From Hemibagrus wyckioides (lineage: Eukaryota; Chordata; Actinopteri; Siluriformes; Bagridae): a stretch of DNA of 64,000 nucleotides. Below the pieces are notes generated by a model. That model did not search any database and was not told the DNA's origin. It saw only the letters and a list, made by a program, of their open reading frames with translations. Shown here in pieces: positions 12,898 to 25,132 of this stretch. The DNA is taken from positions 4,578,573-4,642,572 of the forward strand of contig NC_080715.1 of assembly GCF_019097595.1 (NCBI RefSeq), in the 5' to 3' direction. The translations under genes and the position numbers were made by a program. The first letter of the stretch is position 1. Each line of letters begins with the position of its first letter.

Positions 12898-13702
12898 TTT
12901 AGCAACCAATTCGTTCTATTGGTCTGCCATAGTGCAAACTGTGGTTTGAAGACAGAGAGTAAGTGATATGGTATTAACATTCACACATACTTACTGGAAA
13001 AAAAAAAAAAAAAAACAACTCTGTCTTTAACACATTTCAACATGTAGACTGCATTCAAAGTGCCTCTGGTTCAAGTCCTTCTGTCCAGTAATGCTTATTT
13101 ATATAATAATAATAGTTCAAGTGTATAGGGCAGGTTCAAGCAGTTGAATAGTGAAATGAGATACAATTAACTGGTGTGTTGTGATTATTGTAAAAATGAA
13201 GACTTGCTTCAGGTTGCCTAAAATCTTTAGACAAGTTTTCAAGCTTTTTTTGTTTTCTTTCTTTCTTTCAAAAGTGTCCTTGAGTCCCTCTCTGTTGCTC
13301 TTGGATAGTTTACTTAAACAATTGATTGTTTTGCAGCTGTTTGGAGTGAGAACAGAACTAAACGGATATCGTTGAGCATGTTTGTTTAATACGTGTGTGT
13401 GTGGGTTTTTTTTGTACTATGAGCAATGTATAAATGACATTTGTTGTCCATTTCTCCGTGTCGAACCGGCATTACATTCCTTCAGTACGTCCATGTGACC
13501 TCTGACCCCAAGATGCAGATTTAGCGTAAACGAATAAAAGAAGTCAGTGAGAGTAAGCGGTGCTCTGTGGATGGCTCCTTGCTTGCTGCTATTCTGGTTC
13601 TATTGCATATTGCACAGTGTTAGCATGGATAATGGTTGAAAGGTGTTGCAAAGAAGTCCAAAGAGAAACGTTTGGAATCGAGTCCTTGCATGGACGCATC
13701 GA

Positions 13703-14083
13703 TCACGAGCAGCCACAGCGATCCACCACCATGGAGGGGATCTTGCCGTAGATGATCTGCTCTTTTCCGTTGAAGTAGAGCATGTTGATGGGAGACATCT
13801 TGGTGGGTGTGCAGCAAGGGCCGGCAGTGCCGCGTGGGTTGGCCTTGTTGACCAAGTGTGTGTGCGGGTACTTCTGCAAGTGCACGTAGTCGCACTCGCC
13901 CGAGCAGTAGTTGGCCTTGTAGCGTTTCGGGGCGATAATCCAGTCCCAGCCGAAGTCTTCAAAGTCCACCGTGAGGGGGTAGCGGCAGCAGCGTGACTCG
14001 GAAGAATTCTCGTCGCAGTCTAGTCCTGATTCTCTCTTGGTTCGCTTGGGAACATCAGAGATTTTGACCTCCAAGAATGGCAG
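13703..14083 (-). CDS. mstn: Myostatin exon 3 (mature growth factor)
   Basis: Terminal coding exon, 126 codons plus TGA at 13703-13705, starting after a CCCAG acceptor. It encodes the end of the prodomain (LPFLEVKIS), a furin-type site RTKR at residues 287-290, and a 109-residue mature domain, exactly the family length. The mature part has the nine cysteines of the myostatin cystine knot (one before DENSSE, then RCCRYP, NYCSGEC, GPCCTPT and RCGCS at the C-terminus) and the invariant [19 protein letters not shown] and [20 protein letters not shown] blocks. No frameshift or stop is seen, so the gene appears intact. Known role: disulfide-linked dimer, activin type II receptor ligand, inhibits myoblast growth through SMAD2/3. 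Confidence 0.98.
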   Translation of the reverse strand: MPFLEVKISDVPKRTKRESGLDCDENSSESRCCRYPLTVDFEDFGWDWIIAPKRYKANYCSGECDYVHLQKYPHTHLVNKANPRGTAGPCCTPTKMSPINMLYFNGKEQIIYGKIPSMVVDRCGCS

Positions 14084-14357
14084 CTGGGATCGGAAAAAAA
14101 CATTGGCGTGACTGAGATAACCAAGGACAACTCAACCTTTCTAGACTTATCTAAACTTTAGTTTTAATCTTCTTTGTCAAGTTATCTTGGATATTTTGTG
14201 GGTATTAACTACCTTCTGCTAACCTGAAATTGCAAGTGTAACAGCACACAAGAACATAAGCAACTTTCATGATAGCCACATTAGATTTTCTGTTTGTGTG
14301 ACAGGATTGGGATTTCTGATGAGGTACATTCAGTAAAACTTTAAGCCAGACACTCAC

Positions 14358-14728
14358 CAGTCCCTCTTCTCCAGGCTCTGCAGAGGTGATAGCGAGATCG
14401 TTGCTTTTGGAGTCGAATGCCTTGATCTCAATACCCCAGTTTGTTTCCGGCTGCCTCAGCCACACCGCGAGCACCTGCTTCACATCGATGCTCTGCCATG
14501 ACCTGACCCCGGCATCCACATCGATCTTCAGTGAACGTATTCTCACGTGCCTTCTCCCATCTTTGATGGGCATGAGTCGCGATATCTGCAAGAACACTGT
14601 CGTCGACTCTTCCGCTGGCCGCAAGTGTACCCAGAGCTGTGCCTTTACAATGCGGCTCGCTTGGATCTTCGGGCTGAAGGAGAAAAAACAGCACTTTGGT
14701 TTTTGGTCTACTTGAACGTCTGGGTTGG
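14358..14728 (-). CDS. mstn: Myostatin exon 2 (prodomain)
   Basis: Second coding exon, 371 nt, entered from a TTTTAG acceptor and leaving in phase 0 at CTG|GTGAGT. It completes the split Pro codon and encodes residues about 150-273. Family hallmarks are [84 protein letters not shown] and SAEPGEEGL. This is the latency-conferring prodomain that holds the mature dimer inactive. Introns of 1680 bp (intron 1) and 274 bp (intron 2) flank it, at the usual myostatin positions. The polypyrimidine tract of the acceptor lies in a CT-rich simple repeat (14731-14766 on the plus strand reads GA). Confidence 0.97.
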
Positions 14729-15179
14729 CTAAAAGAGAGAGAGAGACAGAGAGAGAGAGGGGGAGAGAACAGGAGGACAATTAATCAGCTAATAAAAACA
14801 GAACTAGATTATACATTCAGCTGAAAACGGGGATTTGAATCTAATGTGTAAGGGATGAAACTATATCTCATACCACAGTCAAAGCCATGGGTGTTAAATG
14901 AACTGTTTTACACACCTACAGCGTTCATATTATTGTGTTGGTGTGGAAAATAAACACATACAGGTACTGCACAACTACACACTGAATAATAAGATGGAAA
15001 TTGAACAGGTTTAGGTGTACTAGTAATTTAATTGGGCTTGTTGTGGGATCTGTGCAAGACAACTTTGGATCTGTTCGATTAACTTTCTCACAATAGGTAT
15101 TTGAATAATAAGCAGGTTGAGTTCTTCTGAATCATTCATTTAGGGATATAATAGTTTTTTCTCCTTCTCTATTTCTAGA

Positions 15180-15360
15180 TTTCTGTAAAGCTGCTTTGAG
15201 ACAAGGTCCATTGTTAAAAGCACTATCATATCATTCATATGGAACAGTTCACAACACAACAGGAAACAAGTGAAAAGAACAGTAAGGAAAAAATAATAAG
15301 GCAGGAGATTTAGTGTGTCTGGAGTCCAGTGTTCATCATTAAACCTAACAAAAATGATCA
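15180..15360 (-). mobile_element. Dispersed repeat fragment in mstn intron 1
   Basis: The minus strand contains ATGGACCTTGTCTCAAAGCA followed by GCTTTACAGAAAT, the same sequence that begins the longer copy at 22725 (plus strand) and recurs at about 7905. It is a common teleost interspersed repeat whose class I do not assign with certainty. Confidence 0.6.
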
Positions 15361-15840
15361 AAGACGTTATTAGTAGATATTAATAATAAAAAAGTCCACC
15401 TGTATGACTGTATTTATTACTCTCTATAACCTCTTTTATTATCTGAGCAGGTTTATTACTCTCTATTACCTCTTATATTATCTGAACAGACTTATTTCTT
15501 TTTTTGGGGGGGGGTATTCTCTCACTTTTATTCCGTTATAACGCTGCCAGATGGCAAACACCAGCGTCTCCAGATCTGAGCTGTAAGTCAAAAGGCTCAT
15601 GGCAACATTTTTTCAATTCTTTCTTCTTGGATGTCTCGTGTTTTAGTCTGGATTGTAAAATAGTGATACATTCTTTTGATAATAGTGGAATTTCTGCTGT
15701 CAGGTTACAAGGCAGACTCAACCTCCATAAAAATAAGTAAAGCTTGAGAGATAGGAGGAGTAAGAAAATGCACTTAACTACAAGTGCAAAAGTCTAAAGG
15801 ACCAAGTGATGGTAAAAATAGCTGCAAGCAGGTATAGATA

Positions 15841-15869
15841 ATAATAATAATAATAATATATATGTTTAT

Positions 15870-15928
<59 letters not shown>
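15841..15928. repeat. AAT and TAGA microsatellites in mstn intron 1
   Basis: An (AAT)n tract (15841-15857) is followed by a pure (TAGA)n run (15871-15928), about 14 tetranucleotide units. It would be a polymorphic marker inside myostatin. Confidence 0.95.
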
Positions 15929-16408
15929 TAAAATCATGGGTTGCCTAATAAAAATAATCTACACATTAATATTTGTAATATTTTTAAAGTTTTTTTTCTC
16001 AACTTTCCACTCACAGAATAACTTTTTTTTAAAAAAGTCATTAGCTTTCAGTTAACATCATTAATTTGTATAATAGTCTTAACGATGCTGTTTTTCTTTT
16101 TAATTTTCTACAAAATTAGAAATGTACAGATCCCACACTGAGAAACATATGTCTCAAAGATTTTTCACGTTTGCCACGTGTGATTATGTGACTAAATGCT
16201 CACAAAAAAATATGCCCTATAAGCCCTAGCAAATAAAATGACTAAAAAAACAGGTGTGTACATTTATGTCACTTTTCTGTGTGTACATTTTTTTCACGTC
16301 TCTCGCGTGCACTTTTGCCGTGCGCGAGTTCTGTTCCTTTGGCACGAAACCCATTAGAGAAAGTAATTAAGTTATTCATTAATTAATGAAGAGAGCGCGC
16401 GCACTTAC

Positions 16409-16856
16409 GCTCGGCGGCCATGCTCATGACGGTCTCGGTAGTGGCGTGCTCCTCGTCGTCCTCCTCCTCCTCCTGGAGCGCGGTTCCGGGCTTACCGTCG
16501 TCCCCGAGCACGTCGTACAGGTCAAGCAGCTGCTGCACCGGGGGCGCTTTAGGGAGCAGCTGCTTGACCACATCGCGGCTCACGTTGGGAGCGTGTTTGA
16601 GGCGCAGTTTACTCAGGATCTGGGACTTGATAGCCTGAAGACGGAGCTGCTTGCTGTGCTGGCGGAAAGCGCACGCGCTGGCCGCTGAACACTGCGCCTC
16701 GCGCTCCTCCGTCACGGCGGTGGGTTGTTGTTGCTGGTGCTGCTGGTGTTGCTGCTGCTGGTGCTGCTGGTGCTCCGGTGCTCCGGTGTCAGTGCGCGCC
16801 ATCGGGCCGAAAGCCACCACGAAGCCCAGCGAAATCAAAACCTGCGCTAAATGCAT
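16409..16856 (-). CDS. mstn: Myostatin exon 1 (signal peptide and N-terminal prodomain)
   Basis: First coding exon of myostatin (GDF8), a secreted TGF-beta ligand that limits skeletal muscle growth. The ATG at 16854-16856 starts a hydrophobic signal peptide ([18 protein letters not shown]). A His/Gln tract follows at about residues 29-44. The prodomain then shows the FRQHSK and [17 protein letters not shown] helix, a conserved N-glycosylation site (APNVS), [12 protein letters not shown], the YDVLGDD segment where tolloid-type cleavage occurs in the family, and an acidic run ending [13 protein letters not shown]. The exon ends in phase 1 at a GC|GTAAGT donor (GT at 16407-16408). It encodes 149 codons plus one base. 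The His/Gln tract and long Glu/Asp run make it longer than usual for teleost myostatins and the full protein is 399 aa. Whether this is the teleost mstna or mstnb paralog is not settled. Gene identity is very secure because of exons 2 and 3. Confidence 0.96.
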
Positions 16857-16992
16857 GGTCAGCCGGGTCAGATATCAGGGAGGAATTCGTGCACTGGTGT
16901 GTTTTCTGTATGGCAGCAGTAACAGTAACACCGTGTGCCATGCACACCGGACAGGTAGCGCGAGATGTCATGCTTCAATTCCTCCAAAAGCC

Positions 16993-17000
16993 TTTTTATA
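16993..17000 (-). promoter_or_regulatory. mstn TATA box
   Basis: The minus strand reads TATAAAAA here, 137 nt upstream of the myostatin ATG. Transcription would start roughly 25-30 nt nearer the gene (about 16965-16970), giving a 5' UTR of about 110 nt, typical of vertebrate mstn promoters, which are TATA-containing. Confidence 0.75.
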
Positions 17001-17051
17001 CCGCCAAATTATTCCGCCGCTCTTATTTAGGCTCTGGCGTCGAAATCTATG

Positions 17052-17056
17052 ATTGG
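17052..17056 (-). promoter_or_regulatory. mstn CCAAT box
   Basis: ATTGG on the plus strand gives CCAAT on the minus strand, about 52 nt upstream of the TATA box, within AGCCAATCAT. A CCAAT/TATA pair at this spacing is normal for a core promoter. NF-Y binding is an inference. Confidence 0.55.
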
Positions 17057-17234
17057 CTACTCGGAGCAACAATAAATCAGAGGTGGACTTCAGGGTTTTT
17101 TTCCTTTCCAGCGCTGAAACCTTAAAGAGATAGTCCCACTACTCCACTCCAGAATTTCAGAGTTTTTCAACTTTTTATCAGACACCATGTTTAATCCAAA
17201 CACACATTATATCCTGATCTTGTGGTTTTGCCTT

Positions 17235-20200
17235 AACCCCCCCCCCACACACACACACATCAACCCCCCTCCACACACACATTAACCCATACCCCCTACA
17301 CACACATTACACATTAACCCATACCCTCCTACACACACATTACACATTAACCCATAACCCCCTACACACACATTAACCCATACCCCCCATACACACATAA
17401 CACATTAACCCATACCCCCCTATACACACATTACACATTATCCCATACCCCCCTATACACACATTACACATTAACCCATACCCCCTACACACACATTACA
17501 CATTAACCCATACCCCCTACACACACATTAACCCATACCCCCCATACACACCATAACACATTAACCCATACCCCCTACACACACATACACATAACCCATA
17601 CCCCCCTACACACACATTACACATTAACCCATACCCCCCTACACACACATTACACATTAACCCATACCCCCTACACACTCATTCCACATTAACCCATACG
17701 CCGTACACTGACTTTACACATTAACCCATACCCCCTACACACACATTACACATTAACCCCAACCCCCCTACACACACATTACACATTAACCCATACCCCC
17801 CTACACACACATTAACCCATACCCCCCGACACACACATTACACATTAACCCATACCCCCCTATACACACATTACACATTAACCCATACCCTCCTACACAC
17901 ACATTACACATTAACCCATACCCTCCTACACACACATTAACCCATACCCCCTACACACACATTACACATTAACCCATACCCCCCTATACACACATTAACC
18001 CATACCCCCCTACACACACATTACACATTAACCCATACCCCCTACACACACATTACACATTAACCCATACCCCCCATACACACATTACACATTAACCCAT
18101 ACCCTCCTATACACACATTAACCCATACCCCCCTACACACACATTACACATTAACCCATACCCCCTACACACACATTACACATTAACCCATACCCCCTAC
18201 ACACACATTACACATTAACCCATACCCCCTACACACACATTACACATTAACCCATACCCCCTATACACACATTACACATTAACCCATACCCCCCTATACA
18301 CACATTACACATTAACCCATACCTCCCATACACACATTACACATTAACCCATACCCTCCTATACACACATTAACCCATACCCCCCTATACACACATTACA
18401 CATTAACCCATACCCCCCTACACACACATTAACCCATACCCCCCTACACACACATTACACATTAACCCATACCCCCCTATACACACATTAACCCATACCC
18501 CCCTATACACACATTAACCCATACCCCCCATACACACATTACACATTAACCCATACCCCCTACACACACATTACACATTAACCCATACCCCCCTATACAC
18601 ACATTACACATTAACCCATACCCCCCTATACACACATTACACATTAACCCATACCCCCCTATACACACATTACACATTAACCCATACCCCCTACACACAC
18701 ATTACACATTAACCCATAACTCCCTACACACACATTACACATTAACCCATACCCCCCTATACACACATTACACATTAACCCATACCCCCCTATACACACA
18801 TTACACATTAACCCATACCCCCTACACACACATTACACATTAACCCATACCCCCCTATACACACATTACACATTAACCCATACCCCCCTACACACACATT
18901 ACACATTAACCCATACCCCCTACACACACATTACACATTAACCCATACCCCCCTATACACACATTACACATTAACCCATACCCCCTATACACACATTACA
19001 CATTAACCCATACCCCCCTATACACACATTAACCCATACCCCCATACACACACATTAACACATACCCCCACACACATTAACCCATACCCCCATACACACA
19101 CATGAACCCATACCCCTCAGACACACACATTAACCCATACCCCCCATACACACACATTAACCCATACCCCCATACCCCCATACACACACATTAACACATA
19201 CCACCCACACACATTAACCCATACCCCCATACACACACATTAACCCATACCCCCATACACACACATTAACACATACCACCCACACACATTAACCCATACC
19301 CCCATACACACACATTAACCCATACCCCCATACACACACATTAACCCATACCCCCATACACACACATTAACACATACCCCCCACATACATTAACCCATAC
19401 CCCCATACACACACATTAACACATACCCCCCACACACATTAACCCATACCCCCATACACACACATTAACCCATACCCTCATACACACACATTAACACATA
19501 CCCCCATACACACACATTAACCCATACCCCCATACACACACATTAACCCATACCCCCCACCACACACACCAACCCATACCCCCATACACACACATTAACC
19601 CATACCCCCATACACACACATTAGCACATACCCCCCACACACATTAACCCATACCCCCATACACACACATTAACCCATACCCCCCCACACACACAGTAAC
19701 CCATACCCCCCCACACACATTAACCCATACCCCCCCCCACACACATTAACCCATACCCCCTACACACACATTAACCCATACCCCCATACACACACATTAA
19801 CCCATACCCCCCCACACACAGTAACCCATACCCCCCCACACACATTAACCCATACTCCCTACACACACATTAACCCACACCCCCTACACACACATTAACC
19901 CATACCCCTACACACATTAACCCATACTCCCTACACACACATTAACCCACACCCCCTACACACACATTAACCCATACCCCCCACACACATTAACCCATAC
20001 CCCCTACACACACATTAACCCATACCCCCCCACACACATTATCCCATAGCCCCATACACACACATTAACCCACACCCCCTACACACACATTAACCCATAC
20101 CCCCCCACACACATTAACCCATACCCCCTACACACACATTAACCCATACCCTACACACATTAACCCATACTCCCTACACACACATTAACCCACACCCCCT

Positions 20201-20640
20201 ACACACACATTAACCCATACCCCCCCACACACATTAACCCATACCCCCATACACACACAATAACCCATACCCCCCTACACACATTAACCCATACCCCCAT
20301 ACACACACATTAACCCATACCCCCATACACACACAATAACCCATACCCCCCTACACACATTAACCCATACCCCGTACACAAACATTAACACATACCCCCC
20401 CCACACACATTAACCCATAACCCACTACACACACATTAACCCATACCCCCTACACACACATTGACCCATACCCCTCAGACACATTAACCCATACCCCCAT
20501 ACACACACATTAACACATACCCCCCCACACATTAACCCATAACCAACTACACACACATTAACCCATTCCCCCATACACACATTAATCCATACTCCCCCCC
20601 CCCAACACACACACACACACACACATTAACCCATACCCTC
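17235..20640. repeat. 3.4-kb C-rich minisatellite upstream of mstn
   Basis: Continuous tandem array of CACATTAACCCATACCCCC with variable spacers of CTACACA or CATACACA. From about 17280 to 19020 most units are about 33 bp because CACATTA is doubled (ACATTACACATTAACCC). From about 19030 to 20640 the unit shortens to about 24 bp (ACACATTAACCCATACCCCC). The plus strand is nearly free of G, so strand asymmetry is extreme, and the minus strand has repeated runs of three to six G. It starts about 235 bp upstream of the mstn TATA box and contains no gene. Confidence 0.98.
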
Positions 20641-21822
20641 CCTCACTTTACAGAACATGAGAAGGGATTATGAGGGTGACAGGGTCACTTTGACATTAGT
20701 TTTTAACTCAATACCCCAAGATGATAAACATCACTCTCTGGGTATCACTTCTTCTTTCAGCTCTTGTTGTCATGCCACTTGTTCATTTCTGGCATGGATA
20801 ATATATATTACAACAATCTGGAAAGAAACAGAGGGAGGGAAATGGGAAAAATATTGAGAGAGGTAGAGATGCGAAATCAGGAGAGAGACAGAGAGACAGA
20901 GGGATGGAAAGAGAGAATGAAAAGGAACGTGTAAGAGAGGCAACCCTAACCCTAACCTGACTTACTGGACATTTATAACACTTGTATGTCATTTTACTAC
21001 TGATACAGTAGTAAAATAAACTTTTGCTACATTATGAAAATATTTAAATATATTTTTAAGGGCTTAGCAAAAAAATAAATAAATAAAGGATATATTTTAG
21101 TGTTATTCTAGCACACACCGTCGATTCAACATGAAATTAGAGTCAAATCTAAAAGTTAAATATTTCTGTGCTCAAAGAGTAAGATATCAGGCAGGTAGAG
21201 AGCAAAGCAATTAATAATTAATATGCAAATAATTTTTTCTTATTTTAAATCCTGAGAAATGTTATGTACTTTAATGTTATGCACTTATTTTTTACTCCAC
21301 CTTTTTTTTTTTAATAATTAAAGACAGACTGCCATCTACTGTTCATTTACAGAATTCCGGTCATTTGTTCCTTATGAGAAAGTTCCTCATGCAAATATTT
21401 CCACTCTACATCTATCAAAAGATTACATATGTACAATAATATATTGTTGGCCCAAGAAATTAGCATAACAACTGGACTGCTAATCTGTGAATTTATAAAA
21501 TTTGTGTCATATACAAGCACTTTTTGTACTGCCATCATCCCAAATACCAATAACTTTATCTCACCTAGCTAGTCAGCTGGCTAATAGCTAGCAAAATAGC
21601 TCACATTGTTCACATCGTAATCTAAGAACATTTCTAAGTTTAGATTTTTTTTTAAGATGTGGTTGTTCTGGGGTTACTGATGTTCTTATGTAATAACTGA
21701 TGTAATTAAATTAAATTTTTATTTCAATTAATTTCAATTAATTTTATTTTTACTTAAGGCCATTTGGGTTATTTGGTACACTGGATAAATTGTAAATGTT
21801 GTTTTTAAGTCCAGAGATCCTG
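20641..21822. other. No gene recognised
   Basis: AT-rich DNA after the minisatellite, with a purine-rich GA stretch (20818-20935) and two and a half CCCTAA units at 20944-20957. Nothing coding is supported. Confidence 0.5.
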
Positions 21823-22215
21823 ATCTGAACCCATAATCAGAACCAGAATGTGGACTTGTGTATTCAATCCAAATGAAAAATACCCCTAAATGTGTGTGGA
21901 CTCTCGTCTGAGCGATTAATAGAACCACACTGTGAAATGTTCTAGCTTGCTAGTAACACTTTTCTGCCAGAGATGTCATAAAAAATCCCAAATCCTAACA
22001 TGCATTAGCTTTAATATGGAATAGGAAAATTTAGGAAATTTCGCTCTCTCTGGTAGAACAATGCCACTGCAAGCCTCTCGCAGAAGAACATATGAGTTTA
22101 ATATGAAACGTCAAATTAAGTCCAAAAAGATTTGCCAAAAATAACAACACATGACACGGTGAGCGAGTAAATATTCTGCTGAAGCACAAATCTATTTAGA
22201 AGTGATTAAAAGCAT
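21823..22215 (+). repeat. Left arm of long inverted repeat
   Basis: Matches the reverse complement of 23908-24176. Shared blocks include TCTCTGGTAGAACAATGCCA, CTGCAAGCCTCTCGCAGAAG, AACATATGAGTTTAATATGA and GAGCGAGTAAATATTCTGCT. The arms are imperfect, with an insertion in the left arm. The spacer holds a Tc1-type element that itself carries a second repeat. Confidence 0.85.
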
Positions 22216-22283
22216 ACACTGTTCACTAAATATAAATATCTGATGCTTTCTGGTGCATAAATAAAGAGATGATTAAATATATA

Positions 22284-23210
22284 CTGATCATAACATTATG
22301 ACCACCTGCCTAATACTGTGTTGGTCCCTCTTTTTGCTGCCAAAACAGCCCTGACCCGTCCTGCACTGTGTATTCTGACCCCTTTCTATCAGAACCAGCA
22401 TTAACTTCTTTAGCAATTTGAGCAACAGTAGCTCGTCTGTTGGATCGGATCACACGGGCCAGTCTTCGCTCCCCACATGCATCAATGAGCCTTGACCGCC
22501 CATGACCCTGTCTCCGGTTCACCACTGTTCCTTCCTTGGACCACTTTTGATAGATACTGACCACTGCAGACCGGGAACACTCCACAAGAGCTGCAGTTTT
22601 GGAGGTGCTCTGATCCAGTGGTCTAGCCATCACAATTTGGTCCTTCATCAGACTCGCTCAAATCCTTACGTTGTCCATTTTTTCTGCTTCTAACACATCA
22701 ACTTTGAGGACAAAATGTTCAATTCAATTCAATTTTATTTGTATAGCGCGTTTTACAATGGACATTGTCTCAAAGCAGCTTTATAAAAGAAGATAAACAG
22801 AGAAAGGAGAAGGGGAAAAAAAATAAAATAAAAAATAAATAAATAAAAATAACTAAATAGCTAGAAATAAAAATTAATTATTAAATTAAATTATTCAACT
22901 ATTTTATCCTTATTTTATTTTATTTTATCTTATCCCTAATGAGCAAGCCTGTGGCGACGGTGGCAAGGAAAAACTCCCTGAGATGATATGAGGAAGAAAC
23001 CTTGAGAGGAACCAGGCTCAGAAGGGAACCTCATCCTCATTTTGGTGACACTGGACAGTAAATTTCTGAGGATAGAATTAGTTTCTGAGGATAGAATGTT
23101 GTAAAATGTTCACTTGGTGCCTAATATATCCCACCCACTAACAGGTGCCATGATGAGGAGATCATCAGTGTTACTCACTTCACCTCTCAGTGGTCTTAAT
23201 GTTATGGCTG
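22284..23210 (-). mobile_element. Tc1-type element (family B) with nested repeat
   Basis: Ends carry CATAACATTATGACCACCTG and, inverted, CAGTGGTCTTAATGTTATGG. The minus strand at 22310-22648 encodes the N-terminal helix-turn-helix part of a Tc1 transposase: [40 protein letters not shown], then [20 protein letters not shown]. The catalytic domain is absent. A separate repeat (22725-23095) sits inside it, so the element is older than that insertion. Sister copies are at 44872 and 59642. Confidence 0.88.
22725..23095 (+). mobile_element. Dispersed teleost repeat nested in the Tc1-type element
   Basis: Starts TTCAATTTTATTTGTATAGC, then TTTTACAATGGACATTGTCT and CAAAGCAGCTTTATAAAAG. After an A/T-rich stretch it continues CCTAATGAGCAAGCCTGTGG, CGACGGTGGCAAGGAAAAAC and CTTGAGAGGAACCAGGCTCA. 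It is the longest copy of a repeat also seen at 1044, 7900 and 15180. The class is uncertain. Confidence 0.75.
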
Positions 23211-23907
23211 TATGTTGTCACCTTCTCACACAAGCTGCTGCTGTACTCATAACATCTATTTTGTGCTCAGCTCAGGACTCCCAGTCTGCTGAAACATCCT
23301 GTAAACACACCAGAAATGGTTGAAACACTTTCTTATCCTTCATCTATTCATGAACTCATTTCCTACATCCTACATTCTCTACACGGGAACAACAAGACCA
23401 GTTTAATGGACAGATAATGGTGTGTTTAAATGGGATGATGGGGTTGCAGCCAGTGCTAAATGTAATTACAGTGTAATTTTGTGAGAGAAATGTTGATGTT
23501 TAATCAGACTGTGGTTCTGCCCTTATGCTGTTTGTAAAAAATACTTGAGGGTTATTAATATGAAGCCTGATCCTCTGATCAACATCCCAGAGCTTTAAAA
23601 ACTTGAGCTCTCACTGCTGCTTTTGGAGAGTTTAAGTAGAAAACTATTGTCTTGAAAACTAATAGTCAAATCTAACATTTTATCTTGTTTTTTTTTGTTT
23701 GTTTTAAATACACTTGGTAAAAATGTCTTGATATAAGAATATATATAAACATTTTAAGAGCACCAGACTTATTCTGAGAGAAAGCTTTTCGTTTTAAGTC
23801 TTAAAATAAGAAATATTCTGCTCATAAAAAAGATGATATGGCGTAAAATGTCTTCTTTACAGAGTGGACCAAATGCCTAAATACGCTATTCACTTAATGT
23901 ACACTGT

Positions 23908-24176
23908 ATTTGAATCACTTCTATATAGATTTGTGCTTCAGCAGAATATTTACTCGCTCATCGTGTCATGCTGTGTTATTTTCGGCAAATTTTTTTGTCT
24001 CACGTTTCATATTAAACTCATATGTTCTTCTGCGAGAGGCTTGCAGTGGCATTGTTCTACCAGAGAGAGTGAAATTTCCTAAATTTTCCTATTTGGGAAA
24101 TTTGGGATTTTTTATTACATCTCTGTCAGAGATTTTTCAATTCTGGTTCTGATTCTGGGTTCAACCCTGGGTTCAG
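23908..24176 (-). repeat. Right arm of long inverted repeat
   Basis: Reverse complement partner of 21823-22215, at roughly 85-90% identity by eye over the aligned blocks. The outer edge pairs CTGGTTCTGATTCTGGGTTC with the left arm's GAACCCATAATCAGAACCAG. Confidence 0.85.
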
Positions 24177-24190
24177 AATATACAGCGCAT

Positions 24191-24263
24191 GACGGGTCAG
24201 GGTTGTTCTGGCAGCAAAAAGTAGGACCAATACAATATTAGGCAGGAGGTCATCATGTTATAA
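24191..24263 (-). mobile_element. Solo end of Tc1-type family B
   Basis: The reverse complement reads TGATGACCTCCTGCCTAATA, TTGTATTGGTCCTACTTTTT and GCTGCCAGAACAACCCTGAC, matching the first 75 bp of the element at 22284. The rest of the element is missing. Confidence 0.75.
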
Positions 24264-24429
24264 ACAATAAGGGACAGCTCTGAAACATTAGGTTTTGATT
24301 TCAGGGCCACTTTAAGGGTTAAGTACTCGATCTGGCCGGCAGATGGCGACATAAACAAAAAATAAAAGGTCATAACTTTAACCATGAAATGACCATGAAA
24401 TCTGCAATAACCTACTTTTACACTGCGCC

Positions 24430-25132
24430 TCGCTAATGTTGGTTGAGGATAAAGATTACCGAGCAGCCGGAGAGAGAAAAGCGCTTACAAGCGAACAAAT
24501 GCCGGAAATGCCCGATAGGTTTAAGAGAATATTTATGAATCTTATCAGTCAGACACCGGCTCGAGGAAGTGCGACATTTTAGTGTCAATTATTTTTGGTG
24601 TGTTTCTGCTTTATTATTAAGGCGACTGGGTTTTACAGGGATGAAGTTTGGAGAGTCTAATCAGGCGCTGGGAAGTCGGTGAGATCAGAGCTGCTACTTT
24701 TCCCTTCATTATTCTGTCCATGTGGAGAGGAAACTGGGGATTTCTGGAATTTCTGCCATCTAGTTTCTTTTTCCAGTCTGATTGATCAGCACGAGCATCT
24801 CAAGAGGTAAGCGCTTCATTTGCACATCACCAGACGTCACGTTCACGTGCGCCTGAGAGACATTTCCCCCCCTCCAGATTTTAGGTTATTATTATGAATG
24901 AACGCATGAATAAATCTTTATCTATTTCGACCTCATTGCGCCCTCTCTCAAACACGTGACACACGCATGCACGTGCGCTCCCACCTTAGACTAATGATTA
25001 ATAAGGGTGTTGATAACACCTCGTTCTACCTGTTACCTACACCTGTGTCCAGGTGTGCTGCGCGTGACGGGGCCAAAGTCCCTGCCCGCGCGCGCGCGCG
25101 TACGCGATGTTTGGAATTCTGACGTTCTTGCG

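Noticed and set aside
13643..13996. 117-codon plus-strand frame
   Set aside because: Antisense to myostatin exon 3, explained by its GC content and conservation on the other strand.
20425..20622. Cys/Gly/Val-rich frame
   Set aside because: Translation of the reverse strand of the C-rich minisatellite.
20944..20957. Telomere-like CCCTAACCCTAACC
   Set aside because: Only two and a third units; such short matches are expected by chance. A similar GGGTTAGGGTT occurs at 9806.
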